Below are positions 7,282 through 15,150 of a stretch of DNA of 21,149 nucleotides, one piece after another. The stretch comes from Archangiaceae bacterium (GTDB lineage: Bacteria; Myxococcota; Myxococcia; Myxococcales; Myxococcaceae). The notes under the pieces are model-generated. The model was not told where the DNA came from, did no database searches, and saw only the letters and a list, made by a program, of their open reading frames with translations. Every line of letters begins with the position of its first letter. Position 1 is the stretch's first letter. The DNA is taken from NCBI GenBank assembly GCA_023248915.1, contig JAHFDQ010000028.1, positions 1 to 21,149 on the forward strand, given 5' to 3'. Position numbers and translations under genes: made by a program.

Positions 7282-10200
7282 GGAACGTTGGCCTGACCCG
7301 GGGTGGGCGTCGAGGTGAACGCGAAGTCGGTGAGGTTGTCGTCGGTGTCCACGCCGTTCGGAAGGCGCGAGAGAGAACCGGTGCCGGTGTCGGCGAAGGC
7401 GGCGGTGCTCGCCGCGCCTTCCTGAAAACTCAGCCCGGTCAAGCCCTCGAGGGTGACTCCGGTGGTCGAGCCCTCGTACGACAGCGAGTCCACCAGCTTG
7501 CCCTGCGCCGGGTCGAAGATGCCGAGCGCGTCGGGCGAGCCGTTCTGCAGGGTGTTGGCGTTGCTGGCAATCGACAGCGTGCCGGCCGGAAGCCCCGCCA
7601 ACACCGTCGAGGTGCCCACCACCAGGTACTGCCCCGGGCCGAGGCTGGCCCCCGCCGCCGAGAGCAGCAGTCGGCAGCCGGGCAGGCTGCCTGACTTGAC
7701 GCAGTACTCGGTCTTGTTCGCGCCGTTGATGAAGACGAGCTGCAGCCCGGCCAGGCTCACCGGCGTGGCTCCGGTGTTGAGGACTTCGACGAACTCGACC
7801 GCGTCTCCGGCGCCGGGCATGTCGTAGTCGATTTCATTGAGGACCAGCCCCGTCCCGGTAGCCTGAACGGCAAGGGTGGCCACCTGCGGGGTGCCCGCGC
7901 CGAGCTGCGCCGTCACCGTGCCCGTGCCGGTGGCCGCGACGTCGGCGGTGAAGTCGAAGCTGGCCACCACCGCTTCCGCGGGGACGGTCACCGTGGCCGG
8001 CGCCGCGCCGAAGCCGGCGGCCGGGCTCACCGAGAGCGCCACGTCCGTCGGCACCGAAGGCGGCAGGTCGAACCGGACGGTGAAGCTCACCTTGCCGGCG
8101 GGCGCCACCGTCGCGGTCGCGGGCAAGAGCGCCGCCAGCGAGGGCACCTCGGCCGGTCCCAACACCCGCACCTCGGCCGTCCGGGGCACTCCCGCACCGG
8201 TGGTGGCGGTCAGCGTCACCGCCGCGTCCTGCGCGACCCCGGTGACGCCGACCGGCGCCGACAGCGAGCCCGCGGGAATGACGACCGCGCCGCCGCTGGC
8301 CACCGTCACGTCGGCGCTCGACGACGTCACCGTCACCGTCGTAGCCACCAACTGCACGCGGCTGATGGAAACGGTGAGCGCATCGGGCACCGTGAAGCCC
8401 GACACCCCCTCGCGAATGAAGGAAGGCGAGGGGCCGAAGGCGCTCACCGAGGTGGGTCCGAAGACGTAGTCGGCCGCCGACCGCGGTTCGAGCTTGGAGT
8501 TGCCGTTGCGCCACTCGCAGATGCCGGTGATGGACGTGAAGGCCTCGGCGACCGCCGGGAAGGGCGCCAGCGCGAACATGAGGTCGTTCACCCGCAGGCT
8601 GCCGTCCACCTCGAACTCGAAGGTGGGCGCCGTCTCGCCCGGCCCCGGCGCCGGGGCGATGTCCGCGACGGTGACGTTCGACACCGTCACCAGCACGCCT
8701 TCGAGCGCCGCTGCCCGGCTGCCGCCGGTGGCGATGCCGATGGCCGCCACTGGGATGGGCGCGGGCAACGGGTTGCCGAAGGTTTCCGACACCACGGTGG
8801 GGTTGTTGAGCTCGAGCTGGCCGAAGTAGTCCTGGGCCACGCCGTCGGCGATGTCGATTCGGTCGCCCACCGACAGCCCGTGCCCCGGCTTGTAGACGAA
8901 GAGGCCCGAGAAGTCGGGCCCGGCGTAGCCCGTCTCGTTCTCGTGCACCTGGAGGAAGAAGCCGCTGGGCGCGACGCCGGTGACCAGCACGTTGCCCAGG
9001 CTGACGTGCTGCCCCACCAGGGGACTTCCCGGAGCCTTGAGGGCATACAGGGTGGTAGGGCAAGCGGTGCCCCCGGGGTTCGGCAGAGGGCAGGCGTCGC
9101 AGGCGTCTCCCAGGCCGTCGCCGTCGGTGTCGGTCTGGGTCGGGTTGAAGTCTGCGGGGCAGTTATCCTGGGCGGTTGGCACGCCGTCGCCGTCGACGTC
9201 GTTCGGGTCGGGCGTGGTGCAGACGCTGGTGCCGGCATTGAGTGGGCACGGGTCGCACGCGTCGCCCAGGCCGTCCACGTCGGCGTCGGCCTGCACGCCG
9301 TTGTCCATCGGGCGCGCCGGGTTGAACACGTTCGGGCAGTCGTCGGCCGAGTCGGGAATGCCGTCGCCGTCCGAGTCGGCGGCGCCCAAGTCGCCCAGGT
9401 AGGTGGTCGAGCCGTTCTTCACGTTCGACGCCGCCCTCTGCGGCAGGCAGGTCGGCTCGTCGGTGGGCGGGCCGCAGAAGAAGAGCGGGTACGTCGACGC
9501 GTTGGCGGCCGAGAGCGCGGCGAGGTTCTCCCCAATCTCGGACGACAAGCAGGCGGACTTCTGCACGCCGCAGACGTCCATCGCGTCGCAGGTGTCGGCG
9601 GACAGGGCCGCCACCAGCGGCTGGTCGCCATACAGCACCTTGCCGCCTCGCACCGTCAGCACCACGTCGTCGGGGCCGGCGATCAGCACCGAGCGGTAGG
9701 TCTCGCTGCCGTGCTGCCGGAACACGGCGAGGTCGGCCACCTTGCCGACGGCGAGCCGGCCAATCTTCGCCGACGCCTGGGTCGCGTCCGCCGCCGCCGA
9801 CGTCACCATCTGCCAGAGCTGGTCGTCGGAGAAGGGCCGGCCGAGGTAGTCGGCGTTGAGCGACTCGGCGCACTTGAGCTCGCGCAGCAGGTTCATCGAC
9901 CCCGACCGCACCCAGTCGGTGCCCAGCGCGATGTTGACGCCCATGCGCTGGTACGTCTCGACCGCCGCGGTGTTGCCGTACAAGACGATGTTCGACCGGG
10001 GCGACCAGACGAGCGAGGTGTGGGCCGCGGCCGCGATGCCGATGTCGGCCGCCTTCACGCCGATGCCGTGAATCATCGCGGTGCGGGCGGTGAGCATGTT
10101 CTGCCCCCCGTTGTCGGTCGAGGACAGGCAGAGAAATTCGTTCCGCGCCGCGGCGCCGATTCCTTCGGCGATGTGGGGAAGGTAGGCGGCATCGGTGGGA

Positions 10201-11240
10201 ATGGCCGACGGCGTGTCGATGCCCGAGGCGGGGTAGGCGCAACTGGAAGAAAGCTCGGTGCCACCCGAGTCACCCAGCGGGAAGGTCTCGTACTTGAGGC
10301 CGCCCGCGTTGGCGCCCAGCCCTTCCTGGTTCGCCGCCGTCGCGCTGGTGTTGGCCTTGTCGAGGTTTCGCAACAGCCCCTTCTGCCCGCCCGACCCGGC
10401 CACCGAGGTGGTGCCGGCCATCACCTGGCGCAGCTCGCCCCAGGTGACCTGCTGCTTGCCGCTGGTGAAGCCTCCGCTCGAGCTGATGGCCGTGTGGCCG
10501 TTCAGGCCCTTGCGCCAGTCGTGCCGGTGCTCGTACCGCTCGTCCGAGCTGGTGGTGTAGGGCGGCCCCTGGAAGGTGATGTGGTCGTGCGAGTTGATGA
10601 GGCCGGGCGAGATGACACCCTGGGGGCAGGTCAGCTTCGTTGCGGTGCCGGCGCCGGCCGTGCCCGAGCAGTCGCAGGCCACGCACTGGATGACGCCGGC
10701 CGAATCGAAGAGCACCTGGCCGCCGAGGTAGACGGTGCCGGGGGTGAGCACGACGCCTGTCAGCAACCTGCCCGGGTCGCCCGGGACGACGTCACAGGTG
10801 CCCGTGGCCGGCGGGGGGAGCGTCGCGCCGGGGCAGGTAATCACCAGCCCCCCGTCGGGCACCGGCGTCCGGGTGCAGTCGTTCTCACAGCCATCGGCGG
10901 GCACCTGGTTCTTGTCGTCGCACTCTTCGGTGCCCTCGACCGTCCCGTTACCGCAGACCACGCCCACGGTCGCCGTGCAGTCGTTCTCGCACCCGTCGCC
11001 CGGGACGTTGTTGGCGTCGTCGCACTCCTCGGCGCCCTCGACCGTCGCGTTGCCGCAGACCGCGTCCGACGTCGCCGTGCAGTCATTCTCGCAGCCGTCG
11101 CCGGGCGTCTGGTTGGCGTCGTCGCAGGCCTCGCCCTTCTCCACCTTGCCGTTGCCGCAAACCGGCGGCTTGGTGGGCGGACAGGCGGTGAGCCCGGCAG
11201 TGAAGAGCCCCAGGAGGAGCACGCGCTGCAGCTTCGACAT
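7278..11240 (-). CDS. Mosaic lipoprotein: disulfide repeats, amidohydrolase, thrombospondin type 3 repeats, lamin-tail domain
   Basis: The 1320-residue protein starts at ATG 11240, because MSKLQRVLLLGLFTAGLTAC gives a clean lipoprotein signal (Cys20); the 13-residue upstream extension would bury it. Three cysteine-rich repeats (28-54, 62-88, 96-122) have the CGNG-EE-CDD-GDGC-C pattern of Myxococcus disulfide repeats. An amidohydrolase domain covers about 150-545, with probable metal ligands His218 and His220 (SHDH), His356, His391 and Asp442 (LGTDW). Two thrombospondin type 3-like, Asp-rich calcium repeats follow at about 621-717. An OB-like region lies at about 730-928, ending CEWRNGNSKLEPRSAADY. 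Ig-like beta regions lie at about 950-1125, and a lamin-tail-like domain at about 1130-1320 (LVLNEIDYDM...VEFVEVLN). It should sit outside the cytoplasm. Hydrolase substrate unknown. Confidence 0.85.
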   Translation of the reverse strand: MSKLQRVLLLGLFTAGLTACPPTKPPVCGNGKVEKGEACDDANQTPGDGCENDCTATSDAVCGNATVEGAEECDDANNVPGDGCENDCTATVGVVCGNGTVEGTEECDDKNQVPADGCENDCTRTPVPDGGLVITCPGATLPPPATGTCDVVPGDPGRLLTGVVLTPGTVYLGGQVLFDSAGVIQCVACDCSGTAGAGTATKLTCPQGVISPGLINSHDHITFQGPPYTTSSDERYEHRHDWRKGLNGHTAISSSGGFTSGKQQVTWGELRQVMAGTTSVAGSGGQKGLLRNLDKANTSATAANQEGLGANAGGLKYETFPLGDSGGTELSSSCAYPASGIDTPSAIPTDAAYLPHIAEGIGAAARNEFLCLSSTDNGGQNMLTARTAMIHGIGVKAADIGIAAAAHTSLVWSPRSNIVLYGNTAAVETYQRMGVNIALGTDWVRSGSMNLLRELKCAESLNADYLGRPFSDDQLWQMVTSAAADATQASAKIGRLAVGKVADLAVFRQHGSETYRSVLIAGPDDVVLTVRGGKVLYGDQPLVAALSADTCDAMDVCGVQKSACLSSEIGENLAALSAANASTYPLFFCGPPTDEPTCLPQRAASNVKNGSTTYLGDLGAADSDGDGIPDSADDCPNVFNPARPMDNGVQADADVDGLGDACDPCPLNAGTSVCTTPDPNDVDGDGVPTAQDNCPADFNPTQTDTDGDGLGDACDACPLPNPGGTACPTTLYALKAPGSPLVGQHVSLGNVLVTGVAPSGFFLQVHENETGYAGPDFSGLFVYKPGHGLSVGDRIDIADGVAQDYFGQLELNNPTVVSETFGNPLPAPIPVAAIGIATGGSRAAALEGVLVTVSNVTVADIAPAPGPGETAPTFEFEVDGSLRVNDLMFALAPFPAVAEAFTSITGICEWRNGNSKLEPRSAADYVFGPTSVSAFGPSPSFIREGVSGFTVPDALTVSISRVQLVATTVTVTSSSADVTVASGGAVVIPAGSLSAPVGVTGVAQDAAVTLTATTGAGVPRTAEVRVLGPAEVPSLAALLPATATVAPAGKVSFTVRFDLPPSVPTDVALSVSPAAGFGAAPATVTVPAEAVVASFDFTADVAATGTGTVTAQLGAGTPQVATLAVQATGTGLVLNEIDYDMPGAGDAVEFVEVLNTGATPVSLAGLQLVFINGANKTEYCVKSGSLPGCRLLLSAAGASLGPGQYLVVGTSTVLAGLPAGTLSIASNANTLQNGSPDALGIFDPAQGKLVDSLSYEGSTTGVTLEGLTGLSFQEGAASTAAFADTGTGSLSRLPNGVDTDDNLTDFAFTSTPTPGQANVP
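9090..9380 (-). repeat. Two thrombospondin type 3-like calcium-binding repeats (coding)
   Basis: The encoded segment has alternating DSDGDGIPDSADDCPNVFNP and DVDGDGVPTAQDNCPADFNP units, each followed by DGLGDACDxCPL. This is the Asp-rich calcium-loop pattern of thrombospondin type 3 repeats. The repeats probably form a rigid, calcium-dependent linker between the amidohydrolase and the OB-like region. Confidence 0.75.
10875..11159 (-). repeat. Three tandem Myxococcus-type disulfide repeats (coding)
   Basis: Three in-frame copies of a 27-residue cysteine unit occur with a 34-residue (102-base) period. Each has Cys at both ends and conserved CDD, DGCENDC and CGN elements. Nucleotide similarity between copies is visible, especially over the segment encoding DGCENDCT. 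These units act as extracellular spacers next to the lipid anchor. Confidence 0.8.
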
Positions 11241-11323
11241 GGTGGCGTCCGCGGTTGAAAGGGCCCGAAGGCGGGGCATCTAAGCAGGTTGGGGGGGCAG
11301 CGGCACGTCGGACTTTCCCGGGC

Positions 11324-11343
11324 GGCCCGCCCTCTAGCGGGCC
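11324..11343 (-). terminator. Hairpin spanning the stop codon of the SixA-like gene
   Basis: GGCCCGC (11324-11330) and GCGGGCC (11337-11343) are perfect inverse complements around a six-base loop that contains the stop codon. On the minus strand it ends the CHAD/SixA pair before the 93-base gap to the mosaic lipoprotein gene. No strong T-tract follows. Confidence 0.35.
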
Positions 11344-11810
11344 ACTGCCCGGAGCGCCTTGGAGGGCCACAGCGCGCGCAGCGTCATCTCGCCGGGGCGC
11401 GGTTCGCCTTCCAGCCAGGCCAAGCCGCCTTTTCCGAAAGCGAAGTGGGGCCCAAGCTTCGGGTCGGACGACGTCAACAGGGCGAGCAGTTCGCCCAACC
11501 AGGGCTGGTGGCCGACCAGCGCCACCCGGGCTCCCGAGAGCTCGTCGAGCAGGGCGAGGCCCGGACTCTCGGCGAGCCGCGCCGTCACGACGGACTCGCC
11601 GCGCACCAGCGGCGCGAGCACGTTGCCGGTCTCGACCGCCCTCAACCAGGGGCTGTGGTACAGCCGGTCGAAGCCAAGGCCCAGACGTTTCAGCCCCTGG
11701 GTTGCCCGGACCATCCGCTTCCGGCCGCGCGGCGTCAGCGGTCGCGCCGCGTCGTCTCGGCCTGGCCGGCGAGGCTCGGCCTCGGCGTGACGTATCAGGA
11801 AGACTTCCAT
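11334..11810 (-). CDS. sixA: SixA-like histidine phosphatase
   Basis: The 158-residue protein has the short histidine-phosphatase layout. The phosphate-binding LIRHAEAE carries Arg7 and the phospho-accepting His8. The second catalytic histidine is His101 in ALVGHQPWLGEL. YHSPWLRAVETG is the usual conserved segment between them. The length is close to E. coli SixA, which dephosphorylates phosphohistidine proteins, so a cytoplasmic phosphohistidine or small-phosphoester phosphatase is expected. The start has a strong GAGGAGG at 11818-11824, seven bases from the ATG. It overlaps the CHAD gene by 16 bases. The link to CHAD suggests polyphosphate-related physiology, which is inference. Confidence 0.87.
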   Translation of the reverse strand: MEVFLIRHAEAEPRRPGRDDAARPLTPRGRKRMVRATQGLKRLGLGFDRLYHSPWLRAVETGNVLAPLVRGESVVTARLAESPGLALLDELSGARVALVGHQPWLGELLALLTSSDPKLGPHFAFGKGGLAWLEGEPRPGEMTLRALWPSKALRAVAR

Positions 11811-12619
11811 CGGGCCGCCTCCTCGAAGTCGGACCTCGACTCAACCCAACGCCGCTTCGCCTCGGCCGCGTGGTGCCGCAGCTCGGCCTCGAGCCGGCGC
11901 CGGTAGGCGTGCGCGGGGTGGCCGGCGCGCGCCATCCTGTCCACGTGGCGCAGGGCCACGATGCGGTCTCCCGCCCTTCCTAGTGCGTCTTGCAGCTCGA
12001 CGACCGGGCGGGCGCTCTCGCCCAGCCACTCGAGGGCGTAGCGCAGCCGCCGCGCCGCGCGCCGCAGCGCGTGGAGCGCGGGCAGGTCGCCCGGGCGCTC
12101 GAAGGCGCGTCGTCCCCGCCGCAGCACCGCCTTCGCCAGGCGGGCGGCGTACCGTTCGGCCTGGGCCCGGCTCGGCGCGGGCAGCAACGCCAGCGCCAGC
12201 AGAAGCCCCTGAAGCCGGGGATTGTTCAACGCCGCCAGCAGCTCGGCCCGGGCTCTTCCCAACTCGCGGCGGAGGCGCGCTTCGACCACCTTCGGAGGCA
12301 GGGCCGCCAGGTGCACGTCGAGGTCGCGAACGCTCGCGGCGTGGCGCCTCAACCACCGAAGGTCGTCCTGCAGCACTACCCACTGGCCCAACGCCAGCCA
12401 GACCTGGAGCCGGGCGACGGCCACGCGCACCTGATGAACCCCCTCGGCGTCTTCCCCGGCCCGCGCCACCGGAAGCTGCCTCACCAGGTGCTCGAGCCAG
12501 GGGTCGGCGGGAATCGTCCGCCCCGGCCTCGCCGGGCCCGGCGCCAGGTGTTTCACGCGCGCCGTCCGGCCGTCCAAGGGTCGGCGCCAGCGCTTCGGTG
12601 GCGGAAGGGCGGGCCGCAT
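11795..12619 (-). CDS. CHAD domain protein (polyphosphate-binding type)
   Basis: The 274-residue protein carries the CHAD signature GVHQVRVAVARLQVWL (about residues 60-75), matching the family pattern of a His followed by an Arg-rich helix. Later conserved helices include WLRRHAASVRDLDVHL and LHALRRAARRLRYALEWLG. The first 40 residues are Pro- and Arg-rich and may include extra sequence before the true start; ATG 12617-12619 lacks an obvious ribosome site. CHAD domains are helical bundles whose conserved basic residues bind polyphosphate, shown for other bacteria and plants. There is no signal peptide. The gene heads the minus-strand run and overlaps the SixA-like gene. No polyphosphate kinase is in the window. 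Confidence 0.85.
   Translation of the reverse strand: MRPALPPPKRWRRPLDGRTARVKHLAPGPARPGRTIPADPWLEHLVRQLPVARAGEDAEGVHQVRVAVARLQVWLALGQWVVLQDDLRWLRRHAASVRDLDVHLAALPPKVVEARLRRELGRARAELLAALNNPRLQGLLLALALLPAPSRAQAERYAARLAKAVLRRGRRAFERPGDLPALHALRRAARRLRYALEWLGESARPVVELQDALGRAGDRIVALRHVDRMARAGHPAHAYRRRLEAELRHHAAEAKRRWVESRSDFEEAARWKSS
11811..11824 (-). promoter_or_regulatory. Strong ribosome binding site for the SixA-like gene
   Basis: GAGGAGG on the minus strand (11818-11824) lies seven bases before ATG 11810, inside the 3' end of the CHAD gene. It fixes the start and shows that the overlapping gene has its own initiation signal. Confidence 0.6.
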
Positions 12620-12772
12620 GGTGCAGGCAAGGTAGCCATGAAGGCGGTGCCGGGGCGCGGACGGCCGGCCCGAAGCGTCTGCTGGCGTTCAGAGGCGGGG
12701 CGGAGCTGCAGGCCCGGGCCCCTTGCTCATTCTGGCGCGGGACAGCCCCGGCCTGTGTCATTGTCCGGCCGA
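12620..12772. other. Divergent intergenic region between the CHAD and methyltransferase genes
   Basis: These 153 bases are the largest gap in the window and must hold promoters for both directions. The one conspicuous element is a perfect 10-base palindrome, GGCCCGGGCC, at 12711-12720. A TTGCTC at 12723-12728 could be a -35 box, but no convincing -10 follows. I see no RNA gene or open frame worth calling. Confidence 0.3.
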
Positions 12773-13546
12773 ATGGCCGAGACGCTCGAGCCCCAGCCAC
12801 TAGCCAAGAACGACTCCGGGCGGGACTACTTCTGGAACCGCCTGCGCTGGAGAGCCGTCGCGAGCCTGTTGCCTCGCGGCCGCGACTTCACCCTCCTCGA
12901 CGTCGGCGCGGGGGCCGGCCTGGTGGGGGAGTACCTGGCGAAGGAGTTTCCGCGAGCGGTCTACCGGTTCGTCGAACCGGACTCGACCCTTCGGCAGGCG
13001 CTCCGCAAGCGCTACGGGGCCAAGTTCGACGACAGCGACCGCAGCGGTCTGACTCACGCCGACGTGGTGACGCTCTTGGACGTGCTCGAGCACCAGCCCG
13101 ACGACACCGAATTCCTGGACGAGCTCGCCCGGCAGATGCGCGACGGCGCGTTGCTGCTGATTACCGTGCCGGCGCACCCGACGCTCTGGTCGTCCTGGGA
13201 CCGCGAGCTGGGCCACCTCCGGCGCTACACCCTCGACTCGCTCGGAGCCGTGCTGGCGGGAGCGCCCCTCGAGGTGTCCGAGGTCAGCTACCTCTTCCCG
13301 GGGATGTTGCCCTTCGCGCTCCTGCGCTACATCCAACTGCGCGACCAGCCCGGGGGCCCCACGCCCGACGTCCAGAAGGCCTTCCCCACCCTGCCGCGCC
13401 TGCTGAATCTATTCCTCTACACCTTCGGGCTGCCCGCCGTCTGGGCGCGCATGCTGATGCCAAGCGGTACGTGCCTGTTCGCGGTGGCCCGGAAGAAGGC
13501 GGTCGCGCGCGAGGCGCAGCCGGCCCGCGCCGCGCCCGCGGATTGA
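12773..13546 (+). CDS. Class I SAM-dependent methyltransferase
   Basis: The 257-residue protein has the SAM-binding motif I LLDVGAGAGLVGEYL (about residues 41-55). An acidic residue ends strand 2 (FVEPD, 66-70), and the post-II/III segment is VVTLLDVLEHQPDD (98-111). The sequence LITVPAHPTLWSSWDRELGHLRRY (about 129-152) is typical of a Methyltransf_11/23-type family often found near cell-surface glycan or lipid genes. The C-terminal part contains a hydrophobic stretch with aromatic residues, VSYLFPGMLPFALLRYIQL (about 167-186), and an Ala/Pro/Arg-rich tail. ATG 12773 has no clear ribosome site. The acceptor substrate cannot be deduced. The gene is monocistronic and converges on the DUF6600-like gene. 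Confidence 0.83.
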   Translation: MAETLEPQPLAKNDSGRDYFWNRLRWRAVASLLPRGRDFTLLDVGAGAGLVGEYLAKEFPRAVYRFVEPDSTLRQALRKRYGAKFDDSDRSGLTHADVVTLLDVLEHQPDDTEFLDELARQMRDGALLLITVPAHPTLWSSWDRELGHLRRYTLDSLGAVLAGAPLEVSEVSYLFPGMLPFALLRYIQLRDQPGGPTPDVQKAFPTLPRLLNLFLYTFGLPAVWARMLMPSGTCLFAVARKKAVAREAQPARAAPAD

Positions 13547-13552
13547 GCCCGC

Positions 13553-13567
13553 GAGCGCCGACCGCTC
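13553..13567. terminator. Short hairpin between convergent stop codons
   Basis: GAGCG and CGCTC pair around CCGAC in the 21-base gap between stops at 13546 (plus) and 13568 (minus). The stem is only five pairs without a T-tract. The position supports a shared terminator; the strength does not. Confidence 0.3.
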
Positions 13568-14281
13568 TCACGGCCGGGACTTTTTCTTTTTCTTGTTGCC
13601 GTGCTTCTTCGTCGCGGCGGGCGGTGGCCCCGCGTCGGGCGGACCGGCGCTGACGTCGCCTCCGCCCTCGGCGCGCACCGCGTCCGCGGGAGGCCCCGCC
13701 TTGTAGCTTTCGGCGGTCGCGGCCAATGGCGGAGCCACCTCTTCGGCCTTCGCGGCCTCTTCGCGAGACAGCAGGTTCCGCTCGAGGCCCCCTTGCGTGA
13801 AGAACCGCGTCTTCACCCAGAACCACGGCGCCGGCCGCGCCCGGGCCGTCTTTGCGACCGGGGCCAGCGGCGACCAGGCCACGAAGCCGCCGCCGAAGCG
13901 CCAGTCCACCCACGCTGGCCCCCACACCGTGTCGGGAACCCAGAGCCAGTCCAGGTCGTCGGCGAAGAACCAGCGGCCGTGGTGGTAGGCAATCTTCGCC
14001 CACGGCCACTTCGTCTCGAACGTCCAGCCGTCTTCGCCGTACTTCCATTCGCCGCCCGTCAGGTACGGAGCGAAGCCTTGGCCGACGATGCGCCGGTGGG
14101 GGTGCCAGACCCGGCCGTAGGGCGCGACGACTATCCACTCGCCGGACTGCGCCAGCTCGTCCTGGAAGTCGGGTTCGCGCGGGGGCGGCGCAACCGGCTC
14201 GCTGCGGCAGCCGGCCCCGGCCAGCGGCAGCCAGGCCGCGAGCGCCCATCTCAACATCCACCGCGGCGCCGTCGAAGCCAT
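13568..14281 (-). CDS. DUF6600-like tryptophan-rich lipoprotein
   Basis: From ATG 14281 the product is 237 residues. It has a lipoprotein signal ending AGAGC (Cys at about 24) and a Pro-rich linker. A domain of about 120 residues follows, with repeated short aromatic units: SGEWIVVAPYGRVWHP, GGEWKYGEDGWTFETKWPWAKIAYHHGRWFF and WLWVPDTVWGPAWVDWRFGGGFVAWSPL. This is the pattern of DUF6600-type proteins. An Ala/Gly/Pro-rich region follows, then a strongly basic tail, KKHGNKKKKKSRP. An in-frame ATG at 14314 would add 11 residues, and ATG 14257 would still leave a signal. The function is unknown. It is divergent from the CrtC-like gene. Confidence 0.72.
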   Translation of the reverse strand: MASTAPRWMLRWALAAWLPLAGAGCRSEPVAPPPREPDFQDELAQSGEWIVVAPYGRVWHPHRRIVGQGFAPYLTGGEWKYGEDGWTFETKWPWAKIAYHHGRWFFADDLDWLWVPDTVWGPAWVDWRFGGGFVAWSPLAPVAKTARARPAPWFWVKTRFFTQGGLERNLLSREEAAKAEEVAPPLAATAESYKAGPPADAVRAEGGGDVSAGPPDAGPPPAATKKHGNKKKKKSRP

Positions 14282-14301
14282 TCGCTGACAGTCTACCGCG
14301 G

Positions 14302-14328
14302 GCCTCGCCGCCACGAGGCGCGGCCTCG
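14302..14328. repeat. Alternating GCCTCG / CGAGGC / GCCTCG repeats in a divergent leader
   Basis: GCCTCG (14302-14307), CGAGGC (14314-14319) and GCCTCG (14323-14328) can form two mutually exclusive six-base-pair hairpins sharing the middle arm. They lie in the 95-base gap between divergent genes. With this base composition they may be chance. Confidence 0.25.
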
Positions 14329-14376
14329 CCGAAAAGACACGCGCAGCGGCTCGGCCGGTGCGCTTAAGGTTCTCGG

Positions 14377-15150
14377 GTGCCGCCCGCCTTCCGGCTCGAG
14401 AAGTGGTACCTGGACTGCGTCACCGACGGCGGCGAGGCGTGGGTGGGCTACGCGGCCGTCCTGGGCGTGGGAAAGCTGAAGGTCCGCGCCGCCTCGTTGC
14501 TCCGGTGCGACGCCGCCGGGGCAGTCTCTCAGCGAAACCGGCTCCGCGGCGTCCCGCTCCCAACCGTCGAGGGCTCGACCGTCCGCTGGGGCGTGCCGGG
14601 CCTCGGCTTCGACGGCGAGTGGACCGGACGGGCCGCCGGCTTCGAGCGCGAGCTCTTGGACCCCGGGGAAGTGAGCTGGTGCTGCGTCCAGTCGGCCTCG
14701 GACGTCGCGGTGCGCATCGGGGGCGAGAGGCTTCGCGGCGAAGGCTACGTCGAGCGGCTGACGCTCACCCTGCCCCCTTGGCGCCTGCCCATCGACGAGC
14801 TGCGCTGGGGCCGGGCGGTCGCCTTCGGGCGCTCGGTGGTGTGGCTCGACTGGGTGGGCCCAAAGTCCATGCGCCTCGTCTATCTGGACGGCCGCCCGGC
14901 GGCACGGCCGTGCGTGTCGGACCGCGAGGTGACGGCCGAAGGGGTGCGGGTGAAGCTGGATGAGCAGGCCACGCTTCGCGCGGGCTCGGTCGAGAAAACC
15001 GTCTTCCGACGCGTCCCCGGAGTCACCCGGCTGCTGGCGCGACACCGCCTGGCGCTCGACGAGACGAAGTGGCTGAGCCGCGCGTCGATGGAATTCGGCC
15101 CTTCGCGGTCGAGCGGTTGGGCCATCCACGAGGTGGTGCGATGGGGCTGA
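14377..15150 (+). CDS. Hypothetical protein, possibly lipocalin-like (CrtC/DUF2804-like fold)
   Basis: The 257-residue product starts at GTG 14377 with TAAGGT six bases upstream. It has no signal peptide. The sequence is rich in beta-strand patterns. GEGYVERLTLTLPPWRLPIDELRWGRAVAFGRSVVWLDWVG (about 128-168) recalls the Gly-x-Gly-Tyr and Trp-Gly-Arg elements of the CrtC/tocopherol-cyclase/DUF2804 lipocalin-like group, which act on hydrophobic lipids. The opening KWYLDCVTDGGEAWVGY fits a first strand of such a fold. The similarity is from memory and weak. The gene overlaps the next one by 10 bases, so its product probably works with that membrane protein, perhaps on a lipid; that is inference. 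Confidence 0.6.
   Translation: MPPAFRLEKWYLDCVTDGGEAWVGYAAVLGVGKLKVRAASLLRCDAAGAVSQRNRLRGVPLPTVEGSTVRWGVPGLGFDGEWTGRAAGFERELLDPGEVSWCCVQSASDVAVRIGGERLRGEGYVERLTLTLPPWRLPIDELRWGRAVAFGRSVVWLDWVGPKSMRLVYLDGRPAARPCVSDREVTAEGVRVKLDEQATLRAGSVEKTVFRRVPGVTRLLARHRLALDETKWLSRASMEFGPSRSSGWAIHEVVRWG

Noticed and set aside
8880..11258. Plus-strand frame of 792 codons opposite the mosaic lipoprotein
   Set aside because: The translation has no recognisable domain, while the opposite strand has clear repeats and catalytic motifs.
11983..13653. Plus-strand frame of 556 codons across the CHAD and methyltransferase genes
   Set aside because: Arg/Ala/Pro-rich shadow in the wrong frame; the methyltransferase frame has motif I and related motifs.
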